Below are positions 46,340 to 57,566 of a stretch of DNA of 64,000 bases, piece by piece. The notes under the pieces were generated by a model. The model made no database searches. It was not told the origin of the DNA and saw only the letters and a list, made by a program, of their open reading frames with translations. The position numbers were made by a program, and so were the translations under genes. The DNA is taken from the NCBI GenBank assembly GCA_032690845.1, contig CM064424.1, forward strand, positions 32,226,228-32,290,227. Direction: 5' to 3'. This stretch comes from Eleusine coracana subsp. coracana. Taxonomy: Eukaryota; Streptophyta; Magnoliopsida; Poales; Poaceae. Position 1 is the stretch's first letter, and each line of letters starts with the position of its first letter.

Positions 46340-47887
46340 ATGGATACCGATGTAGCACTTCACCTAGGAGTATTCCAGGTTATCGAATCACAGGGAACGT
46401 GTGTGTAATAATCTTCTAAGCTAGTCTGTCCCAGGACAACAAGAATATGGTAAGCAAATGGTAGAGAGGATTCCTAATGGTTAAGGATTCTATTGTAAGA
46501 TAGGTTCGGTCTCTACTGCTTACTTTGGGCACCGGCTTACCCCTGCATCCACAGGCGACTCCAGCCAACAGCTCTACGATGTACCCAAACGTGGAGGATT
46601 ACTAAGGCCAGATAGGACTGTCACCACCTACCGACTACCTCTGCAAAGTAGGGGAATGCGACAAACAAAGGTAACCTCTAGTCTAGACACCATGTCTACA
46701 CTATCAATTACTATCCTAGTCTCGGATCCACGCTTATAGAAGACTAAGATACTCTAACTAAATAGAGCGATGATCCCATAAGCAATAAGTAAAGAACTTA
46801 CTTAAATAGGAAACTTAAATACCAAAGAGAAAACATGAATACTTACTTTAAAAAAGAAAGCATACGCCGAGGTACAAAGATTGCCGACAAGCCCGGCGCT
46901 TCCCCGAACTCTCCCTCACTCTCTTCCTATTTTCTAAACACTTTGGCAGTGCTAAAGCCTTGTGAAGTGGAGCTCTAAACTCTTCTTGTGTTGTTTTTTT
47001 TTCTACTTAATTTCCCCTCTATCTATAGGTGGCGAAGGTTTGGCGGGTACTTGTAGGTGAAGGAGAGTCGTTGGGAAAAAGTCGGTCCACCGGGCGGCGG
47101 GCCATGCCGGACGGCCACGTGTGTCGGGCGGCTTGCACTACCGGGCGGCAGCCTCGGCCAGGCGACCCTTGGATCGTGTCGGTTCTCATTCGACTTATTC
47201 TGGACGGCAGTGATGATGTTCTAAGGTTGGTTTTGAGTGTCGGTTGGCCTTTTTCCTTTGGTTTTATGTTGGCAGGCATGGTAGGCCGGGTGGTAGCTTA
47301 ATGGGCCGAATGTCTCGGTAGGCCGGGCGGCAAGGTCCACCGAGTGGCAAATCTCGTCGAGCGGCATAACTTGTCGGGTGGCAAGGCCCGCCGGACGGCG
47401 ACCCATTTTTGGGCGACCCCACTTTGACCTTGTGGCCTAGTTGTCCTTCTCTTCACCCAGTTAAGCCACTTATTGGTCTTCTTTCCTTAGCCATATTTCA
47501 TCACTTTTGGTCCGGAGGAGAAAACGACATCATGGTGAAGTATTTTGCAGAATCGGCCGGGTTGGATGGTCAGCCTGAAAAATGACTTCGGTTAACCAGC
47601 CGGGTGGCTGATTTTAGCCGTATATGACCCTGTCAGCTGGTTCCTGATTTCAGCCTAAAAACGACCCTGTCGGCTGGTGAAAACGGTTGTTTCACAGTCG
47701 TGATCGACTGACGGGGTGTTTCTTCATATTTTTGCATATTTTGGCTCTTTTATATCTGCAAACACATATCTCACCAACACTTGTGGAAATTGTTAGTAAC
47801 AAACTCCTACCACTATGTTGGCTATTTATTTTATATGTATTATGTAGGATTTTGATGGTCGGATTGAGCATTTAAGGACCGTCAACA
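46340..47887 (-). repeat. Left (sense 3') LTR of C
   Basis: atggataccgatgtagcac at 46340 matches 49982 in the right LTR, and the copies stay collinear to the cacttat point (about 47474), after which only the left copy continues to gaccgtcaaca (47877-47887). The 40 bp that begin the right LTR (tgttggtatttcc...) are missing here. Confidence 0.88.
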
Positions 47888-47925
47888 ACACCCCCACACT
47901 TAGCCTTTGCTCGTCCTCGAGTAAA
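47888..47925 (-). other. Polypurine tract and conserved flank of C
   Basis: On the minus strand: ctcgaggacgagcaaaggc then taagtgtgggggtgt directly before the LTR. The same module is present in B at 9411-9447, linking the two elements to one lineage. Confidence 0.75.
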
Positions 47926-49648
47926 GGAATATTGACTAAGGTGAATCATAGCTTCTTTTGACACAAGACTACCATGCGAATTATTCCAAATCATACCTGC
48001 ACCCATGAACTTTGAAGTGTCTATCACATCCCCTTGGGTGGTTGAAGAATGGAATGGTGTTGACTCTAGTCATCCTTACTCCTCCTACTGAGTAACTTGG
48101 GTTTTTATAAGATTTTCAAGAACTAATCATGGCCATTCTCCTCAAATGATTCTCTCAGATCACTCACTATGTGTGTGGTTCCTCACCAAGGCATTTGACT
48201 TTGCTTCTTTTCATCTACCTCTAAATATGGCTTATGTGGAGCTCAAAGTAGGGGAATAAAGAAGGCATACTTGTGTCTCATACATTACTAAGTCAAAAAC
48301 TAGATCCATGGAGAAAACAAGTCATGAATTGTGATCAAGCATGTGCACATAAATGGATGGGATGGATGGAAATGTGAATGATGGATGCTCCTTTTGAAAT
48401 CCTTGCTCTGTTTTATTTGAGAACATGGGCTATTTTTTCTCTTTTTTTTCTTTACCCCATGTCCCATTCTATAAGAATAATTGGAGAGGGGGTTTCTCAA
48501 AGCATGGTGGAGCAATTTATTTTCTGGATGAACGAATATGAATGATGCTATCTTCCGGTGTAGAAGAATTAGCATATGGATGATGGAGGTGGATGAATAC
48601 TCCTTTATGTGTAGACTCTTTCTTTCTTTGATATGATATTGGGCATGGCTATTTTTTTTTCATCCTGCTCAAAGATGAGAGCAAGTTTTTTTTTGGTAGC
48701 CATGCCTTCTACAGAACAATTGAGAGAGAGTCACAACAAGATAATCACAGAGTATTTCCTTTGGTGGATGGATTGATGATGATGAAGGTGGAAATGCAAC
48801 CTTGGAATATAGAAGGTTAGCATATGAAGGGAATCTGCACATGTTCTTGATTGACAAAACATAACAAGTATCTCACTAGGGTCACAAGAATTTGACAAAG
48901 TTCAATGAAACAACAAGCAGCATATGCATATGGTTTTTAATATAACTATCATATGGCTTTGGTAGGACATTCACACTATTGAGGAGAGGGCCATTCATTT
49001 TTATTTTTAAAGAGAAATTCCCAAGCACTACAGGCATAAGAGCAAGATTTCTTTCATCACACCATATCTCATAGGTCAACTACTTAGGTGACATGCTTCC
49101 CTAAAGATGTAGTTCACAAGTAGCAAGAAATGAACTAGGAATAAAGAGCCTACAAGTCAATCAAAGAGAAGCATGAAGATGAGGGTTCACAAGATTTAGT
49201 TTTTAAGTTAAATTTATTGATTAATTCAGGATAAGTTTGATTTAACTTGGAGAGTAGGAGGAAAGGATAGAGTGTGCAAACCACCACTCTTTAAGAGGTA
49301 GAGGTCAAGGGGAACCATGGCTGGTTCGATTGCCCTTGTCGGTTGGTTGACGTTGCTTGGAGCCCGATCGCCTCGCCCTATGTTGTGTTGGCTTAAGTGA
49401 TGACGTGCAACGTGTCGATGGACTTGTATTGTTTGTGCATTGAAAATCTTGAAGGCCCCCCCACACTTGATCTTGTACCTGGCAGCTTTATTTGAAGAAG
49501 AACAAAAACAAAAACAAAAAGGGTGAAAAGCAAAAGGGACTCTACCGGCTTTATAGGCCAAATAGAGTCACAACTTTATTTATTATTATTTTTCTTTTCT
49601 AGGCGCACTATAAGATTGGATTGAATGGAAATAAAAAGGGAAAATAAA
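47926..49648 (-). other. Noncoding internal region of C with hairpins
   Basis: No supportable ORF. Two inverted repeats around homopolymer-rich loops lie at 48423-48462 and 48642-48706, and a second aagtgtggggggg-type block (minus strand) at about 49455-49472. The RT, RNase H and integrase regions are absent. Confidence 0.65.
48642..48706 (-). repeat. 10-bp perfect inverted repeat with purine loop (sense strand)
   Basis: ggcatggcta (48642-48651) pairs exactly with tagccatgcc (48697-48706). The loop has long T runs on the plus strand, so A-rich on the sense strand. A related stem of 9/10 pairs lies at 48423-48432 and 48453-48462. Confidence 0.8.
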
Positions 49649-49765
49649 CTAAAGTGCCATTGGGCGGAGTTCATAGCCGGATGTGCGAATTGGGTCCGCA
49701 GATGGCGGTGGCTCAAAGAACTCGCCCTTCGGAGCAGAAAATGATAGGATAGAAGTTTGCTCCAT
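49649..49765 (-). pseudogene. N-terminal gag remnant of C
   Basis: ATG 49763-49765 opens 38 codons (MEQTSILSFSAPKGEFF, then TSGYELRPMAL) before a TAG. The GYELRP motif is typical of the start of Tat/Athila-type Gag. The remainder of gag and all of pol are deleted, so this is a marker of origin rather than a gene. Confidence 0.55.
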
Positions 49766-49852
49766 GGTGGAAAAAGAAAAGAAATAAAAGGAAAAGGAAA
49801 AAAAGAAAAGATACAAGGTCGAACAAGGTTCAAAGATGATACAACAATCATT

Positions 49853-49869
49853 CCCCGGCAACGGCGCCA
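49853..49869 (-). other. Primer binding site of C, inner copy
   Basis: ccccggcaacggcgcca is exactly the 3' end of plant tRNA-Asp(GUC) as seen on the plus strand, so the minus strand is the primer site. Confidence 0.88.
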
Positions 49870-49916
49870 GAAATGCTTGTTGACACTTCTTAACATCACA
49901 CCAGAAATATTACTAT

Positions 49917-49933
49917 CCCCGACAACGACGCCA
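49917..49933 (-). other. Primer binding site of C, outer duplicate
   Basis: ccccgacaacgacgcca differs from the inner site at two positions, both G to A on this strand. It is followed by gaaatgcttgttgg, as the inner copy is by gaaatgcttgttga, so the primer site plus LTR edge is duplicated. Confidence 0.8.
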
Positions 49934-49941
49934 GAAATGCT

Positions 49942-51187
49942 TGTTGGTATTTCCTACAATCACAGATAAATCCGCAAGTGCATGAATACCGATGTAGCAC
50001 TTCACCTAGGAGTATTCCAGGTTATCAAATCATAGGGAACATGTGTGTAATAATCTTCTAAGCTAGTCCGTCCAAGGATAACAAGAATATGGTAGGCAAA
50101 AGGTAGAGAGGATTCCTAATGGTTAAGGGTTCTATTGTAATATAGGTTCGGTCTCTACTGCTTACTTCGGGCACTGGCTTACCCCTACATCCACAAGCGA
50201 CTCCGGCCAACAGCTCTACGACATACCCGAACATGGAGGATTACTAAGGCCGGATAGGGCTGTCACCACCTACCGACTACCTCTACAAACCGTGGGGCAC
50301 GCAGCAAACAAAGGTAACCTCTAGTCTATACACCACATCTACGCTATCAATTACTATCCTAGTCTCGGATCCACGCTTATAGAAAACTAAGATACTCTAA
50401 CTAAATAGAGAGATGACCCCATAAGCAATAAATAAAGAACTTACTTAAATAGGAAACTTAAATACCAAAGAGGAAACACGAATACTTACTTTAAAAAAGA
50501 AAGCATCCGTCGAGGTACAAGCGTGGGGAAGATCGCTGACAAGCCCAGCGCTTCCCCGAACTCTCTCTCACTCTCTTCCAATTTTCTAAGCACTTTGGCA
50601 GTGCTAAAGCCTTGTGAAGTGGAGCTCTAAACTCTTCTTGTGTTGTTTTTTCTTTTCTGCCGAAGTTCTCCTCTATCTATAGGTGGCGACGGGCTGGCGG
50701 GTACTTGTAGGTGAAGGAGAGTCGGTGGGGAAATGTCGGTCCACCAGGCGGCGGGCCATGCCAGGCGGCCACGTGTGCCGGACGCCCTGGCATGCTGGGC
50801 GGCATGCACTACCGGGTGGCAGCCTCAGCCAGGCGACCCTTGGATCGTGTCGGTTCTCAACCGTGATGATGTTCTCATTCTCGACGACCCTTGGATCGTG
50901 TCGGTTCTCAACCGACTCATTCTTTTTTTCCTTTTCCTTTTATTTCTTTTCTCAGGCATGGCAGGCCGGGCGGTAGGCTTAATGGGCCGAATGTCTCGGT
51001 AGGCCGGGTGGCAAGGCCGCCAGGGGGCAAGGTCCACTGGGCGGCAAATCTCATCGGGCGGCATGGCCTGCCGGGCGGCATAACTTGTTGGGCGGCAAGG
51101 ACCACCGGTCGGCGGCCCATTTTTGGGCGACACCACTTTGACCTTGTGGCCTAGTTGTCCTTCTCTTCTCCCGGTTAAGCCACTTAT
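49942..51187 (-). repeat. Right (sense 5') LTR of C, cut by D
   Basis: Begins tgttggtatttcc and follows the left LTR closely. It has a private 30-bp duplication (cgacccttggatcgtg... at 50834 and 50885). It ends at cacttat where D's LTR begins; the left LTR continues with tggtcttc at this point. Confidence 0.88.
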
Positions 51188-54166
51188 TGTGAAACCTAGG
51201 TGTCTCACTTCCATTTAATTAGCATTGTTCATCATGAAAATGGAACTCAAGTCAAGCATAAAATAATAGAGCCAAGTGAAAATTTTGAAACGTCCTAAGT
51301 TAAATAAAAACCCTGCAAACAACTTGTGAAGCAACTTTAAAATTTTCTACACAACTTATGCCAAATAAATTCATGATTATATTAGAAATTATAAAATATA
51401 ATTTTGGACCAAAGATGAGAATTTTATCCCATCTAGAATTGCCACAAATAATCAATTAAATCCTAGAAACCATTAATAATAAAATAAATATTCTAAAATA
51501 AGTTTATTGATTCTGACCAAATGGACCCCATCAGAGCCTTGGAAATATCTCTAGGGACCTATGTTTAAAATCCCAATTTATACTGACTCAAGAAGGTATT
51601 TTAAACCTTTGAAACTGAACTAAGGACTTGTTTGCGAAGAATTAAAAGTGTGGCGACCTCACTACAAAAAGGGATTGTCTTCTTCTTCCCACTGTCAGTA
51701 GCAGATAGGCGACGCCGCCGAACATTTGCTTTCTGCTGCCTCTCACTGACAGCCAACTCCGGTGAGTCTCCCATCTCGCGATCACCACCACTGGTCTCGC
51801 CTTGACGCGCTGAGCATGAGCGAGCCATCGCGGCGAGGTTTTGTCGTGTGTAGATGCCGGCGACGAGTTTTGACCAACTCCAGCGAAGCCCCCGGTGTCC
51901 CTGACCAGTGCCCATTGGCGCTAACTGGCAGCCTCACTGGCACCCACGTGGTGCCTACGTGGCCTGACATGGCTGCTGACCTATCGCCATGTGTTAGTGA
52001 ATAAGCCAGGAAAACCAGAAAAATCCTAAAAAATGCTGTTAACTTTGGAAAATCATAATAAATCGAATATAAGTTCAATGAGGCTCAGATAAATTTTGTT
52101 GGGTTACACATAAAGTGCTTTATTTTAATAAAATAATAAACTGATGTCTCTGTAATTATATGTTTACTGATTTATTTTACTACCAAAACACTTATTAATT
52201 CATAAAAAATTCTAGGAACATAATTAAATCATGATTTTTGGGATGCACTGCTATTTATTTATAATCTATCACCCTGATTTTTGGTTAAGTAAAATATACA
52301 ATATATTATGCCTTAATATTTATTTAGTACTTTATAATATATAAATGCTAGTAAATACAATAATAATGTCCAGAAGCTAAAACTTGGTAGTAATAAACTT
52401 TGTACATGTCTCTGTTCACAGTAAATAACTCATGTTCAGAAACATATTTTTACTTTACTAAATCAATTATGTTCTCTCAAACTATAATAACCCTACTCAA
52501 ATGGTTAATACACATAAATTAATAATACCCTAATCTGCTTCTTTGAAGCATGTGTCCACCAGAACCTGCTAACAAGATTAATGATCACATTAAACCCTTT
52601 GCATTATATTCATCATATCATTGCATGTACGACAATACCGTAAACCATTGTTCGTAAATAGGTAACGACTCTAAGGAGCAGGAGCCGGGTTTCCAGCAGG
52701 ACCAGGAGCCCGAGGAGTAGCCTACTATTGTTGCTAACACTTGCATTGATCCAGGAAAGCCCCAGTTTGTGTTCGCCCTTTTTAAAGTTTTGCTAGTTTA
52801 TATCACTACTAGTGTCTATGTTGATTGTTGCATTATGTTAATAGGAGTTGTTTGAAAGTCCACTTTGTATGATCCCAAATGACCTATGCATTGTTATAGG
52901 AGTTCTGGTAGGACCGATACTACATTGCTATGCTTAGTAAGTGAATAACAATGGTAGATATTATTATTACTAAGAAATGAACTCGATCACAAAATCAGAA
53001 CTTAATGAAAGAAGTTTATATTGATGTTATGGCCGGGTAGGGATTATGCATGTGTAGGTTTGCAGCAACACATGGGAGTTAACTGCGGTAGCCCTGCATT
53101 GCCCACCCTAGGACCCTTTCGTGGCCGGCCCCTTGATCAAGTTTTGAACAATACCGAATGCATGCTAGTTTGTGGGCACTAGTAAACCAATGTAGCATTA
53201 AATGCTTGCATTGGAGCATGGCTATGGTGCGTTGGTCTTTTGACCCCTCTGTAGCTGGAGTGGGCGGTCCATACCGCAAAGTACTACTGGCAGGATGGCA
53301 TGCCCACTCGACGTCACTGGATCCGGGTGAAGGTGTAGATGTTTCTTGTGAAAGGTTGCCGTATACGACCTTAGTTGGTGCGTATGCGTCGTGTTATTCG
53401 GGTTTTCCCAGCTGGTGTAAATCGATTGCAATTGCTGTCACTCGTAGTAATGAGTACCGCTTGGTCACCGCGCCAACCATGTAGTTGCACATGATACTTG
53501 GAGATTGATTATGTTGGTTGCTGTTGATTATTATGATGCTTGGAATTTGATTATGTTATTGTTGATTATTATTATTACTGCTCTTATGTTATACTTACTT
53601 GATGTACTATTGTTACTATTATCTTATGTTGCCACTAAAGTTACATTTCAGCTCAACCCATTTAAAATGACAATTAAAACTTGATAGAACTAATAGGTTG
53701 CTTAGTGCGAGTCTTTTCAACAAGCCATCCTACTAGAACCAATGCATATCTTGGTTTTAGCGGGTACATCTTGCTAAGTAATTAGTACTCAGGCTTTGTG
53801 CCTCTGTGGTTTTCAGGTACTGAAGAAATAGAACTGCTTGTAGATGTGTTGCCTTGGGACGTGCAAGTCCCTGAGGGTTGGACTGTCCACTGGGAGTCTG
53901 ACCTGCCACCGCAGTGATTGTGAGTGCTGCTAGGGTGTTGATTCTTCGGCCATGAATCATCACCATGCTGTATCATCGAGCTCATAGTTCTTATCATAAT
54001 TACTTCCGCTATTTTTTCAAAACATTATGAACTTGTATTATTCCGCTACACTTTGTTATCCTTAATTATGTAATAATTAAACTTAAATTTGGACAATTGT
54101 TGTATTATCAAGTGTCTGCGTTATCAGCATCTTCGGGACCTCGATCCTATGGAAAGGAGCACCTCA
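51188..54166 (+). repeat. 5' LTR of D
   Basis: TGTGAAACCTAGGTG to about acctca, 2979 bp, ending two bases before the primer site. A short GC-rich island lies at about 51650-52000. Blocks at 52661-52720, 53379-53465 and 53815-53915 are recognisably like blocks in the LTR of A. Compared with D's own 3' LTR it is strongly diverged. Confidence 0.75.
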
Positions 54167-54168
54167 GC

Positions 54169-54181
54169 TGGTATCAGAGTC
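54169..54181 (+). other. Primer binding site of D (tRNA-iMet type)
   Basis: tggtatcagagtc, one base from the consensus, two bases after the LTR. Confidence 0.85.
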
Positions 54182-55456
54182 GTGGTCCATGATAATACAA
54201 CAATTAAAACGTATTTTTAAAAACTTTGATGTTACGTGTGAGGATACGTTAGTATTGCCTCTAGTAGTTATTAGGGTTGGTGACAATGCTAACGCGTTAT
54301 GCTTGAGTTGGCTTTTTATTTGATTTTATTTTGGCATTTAAAGTTCGCTTGCAAGGACTGTGGCTTTGCGGGACGATTCCTTGCATGAATCGTTGCCAAC
54401 ATATTTTATTTTTGGCTTCGGAAACAAGTATTGGAGCGTAGAGTTCACTTGCATGGGCTATGGTTTCGTGAGACGGTTTCTTCTATAAACCATGCCAACT
54501 TTTTATTAGTAATGGTCATCATGGTAGGTTTATGAGCATTGGTTCGCTTGCGAGGACTGTGGTTTCGCAAGGCGGTTCGTTTCATGAACCGTTGTAGAAT
54601 TACCCTTATTTTTGTAGTTTCTTTTAATTTAATATACTATTTCTGCAATGAGTTTTTCTGCAGGTACACTAATACCATTAGTACAACACTTAGATTGGCT
54701 TACGTATTGAGTGCGGGTCGTCACCAAATTTCCGTGCTGCTAAGTACCGACAATACAGGTGTGTGTTGTGAGGAACGATAGGTAAATAAAATTGAAATTT
54801 TTGCATCATGCATACTTTTATAACTTAACTAAAATTTTGTTCTCTCCTTACTCACCCACCTCTGAATAAAAATTTGCAAGTTGTTGAGTATAAAATTTCA
54901 ACTCTTATGTCCAAATTGTTAAGTTAACGACAATCTGTCAGCTTCCTGTTTTCAACACATCCCTGAACTTGTAAAATTCATAACTGGAGTTTTACTTAGA
55001 ATTTAGAGGTGTATGATCCCAATCTGGAAAGCCTTGGAAGTCTATTTTAATTTCCAGTAGGACCCAACCTCTAATAATTTTTCCTCTATCCAGTAGAGTT
55101 GAAACACTAGGCCTCTGTCATCCAGAAACAAAATCTGTCAATCTGAACTTGTAAAAATCATAAGTCCAGTTTTACTTGTAATTTTTGGGAGTACAAGTAC
55201 AATCTGGAAAGATATGAAAGTCTACTGCAACTTGGTGCCAAGTACCAGTCCTGAGAGTTTTGTTTTCTGGACAAAGTACTCATTTTTCTGACTGCTGCAT
55301 AGTCAAGACCGAATCTGTTTAAAACCCCGTCTCCGTATTATTGCCCCTTGAAGCTGGAAAAATATGAACGAAAAAGTTGTTTTTGTATTTCATGATGTTG
55401 TAAATGAAATGCACCTTACTTTAAGAAATTTGACTCATTCAAATTCCCCCCTGTAG
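54182..55456 (+). other. Leader region of D
   Basis: No supportable frame. Short repeats of ggctttgcgggacggttc type (a phrase like tgtggtttcgcaaggcggttc) recur about 54360, 54470 and 54560, roughly 100 bp apart, and a phrase near gaacttgtaaaa(t)tcataa recurs at about 54966 and 55146. Confidence 0.5.
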
Positions 55457-56329
55457 ATGGATCAAAACAATTACCAAGCTCCACTAGGTTGGGAGATCAC
55501 TGACAGTCTCGACATCCTTGGGATGACTCAGCAGTTTTGGGGTATCCTTCAGGGTTAAGGACATGATATTCCTCCCACCTATGTTGGAAAGGCCATTGGG
55601 GAGAATGGTACCACTTCCTTTGTGGTCCATGTCGCCATCCCCACCAATTACTCCATTCAACCAGTGTGGGAATCATGGACTATCAGCGCCTCTGGAGTGG
55701 ACCTACGCAATACTTGTAGTGGTTCTGCCCTTAGAGCCCTCACTCTATATTGTGAGATCCGCAGACAGGAAATCGCCAGAACCCCGGTCACTTTATTTCC
55801 AATTAATGACCTGGAGGATTTCGAGTGGAACCGACGCTTGGATTTCATCTTTGACCAAAACCATCCCCTCTATCACCCAGTGGTGCATGTGATGGAGTAC
55901 TATGGACTTTCCTTATTTTCAATATGCAAGGACTTGTTCCATCAGTTGAACATGTCTTGATCTGCACTTCGGCTCTCCGAAGCAGAAAAGCAAGCCAAGA
56001 TTCTAGAGATTTCAGAATTAAACCAACAAATCCAAGCGAAGAATGAAGAGATGGATATGATCATCGACGAGCGTGACTAAGCTATTGGAGATGCAGACAT
56101 AATGCAGTCTGAATTGTAGGAGCTTCATGTCGAATTTGATGCCTTCAAAACTACTCACCTCCCCATCATAGATAACTGGGATGAGATCCCTATGGAGTAT
56201 GGAGAGCAAGTGGATGAAGAAATGGAATAGGCAAATAATGTTGATGTAGAGATGATGGGACCGGTCGAGCCGGAAGAACCCATGGACCCGGCAGAACCAG
56301 ACGAGCCGGTAGACATAGATAAGGAGTAG
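55457..56329 (+). pseudogene. ORF upstream of gag in D (globular plus coiled coil)
   Basis: ATG 55457 follows ccccctgtag, a 3' splice-site-like context. The frame of 291 codons has five in-frame stops, all explicable as CAA, CAG or CGA changed by C to T. N-terminal part: MDQNNYQAPLGWEITDSL, then FVVHVAIPTNYSIQPVWESW and LRALTLYCEIRRQEIART, which look globular. From about codon 170 a coiled coil begins (LSEAEKQAKILEISELNQQI), ending in an acidic Pro-rich tail (EPEEPMDPAEPDEPVDI). The equivalent in A is at 42462-43093. No known function; it is not Gag. Confidence 0.6.
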
Positions 56330-56551
56330 ATGATTTGGTCGTGTAAGTTCCTTAGTGTGTCTGCAATACCGTAGTTAGGCGTCGACACCCATAAGCTTTA
56401 ATTAGTGTGATGTTATCTTTTAGAACCATGTAATCTACTTTGGATTTATGAAAATGGTTATCCTTTCTTAAATTCTTGGAGCACCTTGCAAAATTATGCA
56501 CATATGGAATATTTGGAGAAATGACTAATGTGTAATGATCTGAACTACAGT

Positions 56552-57566
56552 ATGGTGCGCACTCGGAATCTGGATGCTCCTAAGAGCTCTCAACAGGGAG
56601 CTAATAATCCGCCCTCACTGGATGAGATAGTGGCTGCTGTGATCAACCGGCAGTAGAACGACTTTGAGATTCTCCATCGCTTGGTGGAGAATACATCCAA
56701 CTTGGGTGGACATGGGGGCAACCGCAACAACAACCAGCCCCGATAGTGCACCTACTCAGACTTTCTGGGTACGCACCCGCTGACCTTCGAGCATGCCAGA
56801 GAGCCTCTGGACGTCGACCACTGGTTGCGCCACATTGAGTCCAAGTTCGGTCTGTTGGACTACACTGAGCATCAAAAGTACCGCCTAGCAGCTCCAGGGC
56901 CCTGCTGGTGCCTGGTGGGTGAACTACGTCACTTCACTACCTGCTGACACCACGTTGAGTGGAATGAGTTCCGGGCTACTTTTCGAGCTCATTTCATTCC
57001 AGCCGGTCTTGTGCAGAGGAAGTTTCAAGAGTTCATGGACCTAAAACAAGGAGGGAGGAATGTCCTCTAGTACTCTGAGGCATTCAATCACCTACCTCAG
57101 TATGCCACTGAGTATGTCAACACTGAGGAGAAGAAGAGGTATGCTTTACTGCATGGCATGAATGCCGCACTAAAGGAGCGTCTGACCTGGCAGACGATTG
57201 ACACATACAATGACTTGGTCAATGCTGCTATTGTCCAAGAGAGTGCCATGTGCCAAGTTGAGGAAGATGAGCACAAGAGGAAAGCCCCTGCTAGTGCCTC
57301 TACTTCCCCACAGGAGAAGCATCGCCTAGTGTGTACCTCACCGTCTGGACAGTGGTACCGGACGTCCCCGCAGTAGCAGTTTTAGCACCCGAGGCGACAA
57401 CAGCAGCAACACTTCCCACCTCGTGCATCGTACCAGCAGCAGCACCCTCAATACCGTGCACCCTACCAGCGGCAAGGAAGTTACATGTGCTCCACCGCCT
57501 GCTAATCATGGAGGCAACTACCTGTGCTACAACTGCGGTCGTACCGGCCACTTTGCCAGGGAGTGT
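56552..57566 (+). pseudogene. gag of D, first part
   Basis: ATG 56552 follows aactacag|t. MVRTRNLDAPKSSQQ, then TYSDFLGTHPLTFEHAREP, VDHWLRHIESKFGLLDY, FRAHFIPAGLVQRKFQEFM, and the zinc knuckle CYNCGRTGHFAREC (57522-57563), where a solo LTR splits the gene. Several TAG stops fit CAG to TAG (for example in the GGRNVL-stop-YSEAF context near 57068), and there are small frameshifts near 56890 and 57376. The 222-bp spacer between the upstream ORF and this start is noncoding. Confidence 0.82.

Larger units (their letters stand above)
46340..51187 (-). mobile_element. Element C: Tat/Athila-type deletion derivative
   Basis: Two LTRs in direct orientation (46340-47887 and 49942-51187) flank about 2 kb of mostly noncoding DNA. 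The tRNA-Asp-type primer sites adjoin the right LTR and the polypurine tract adjoins the left one, so the sense strand is minus. Only the first codons of gag remain. The left LTR lacks its first 40 bp at the junction with A. The right LTR is cut by element D; the rest should lie beyond the window. Confidence 0.85.

Noticed and set aside
49853..49933. tRNA-Asp genes or fragments
   Set aside because: Only the last 17 bases of tRNA-Asp are matched, at a position next to LTRs, so these are primer binding sites.
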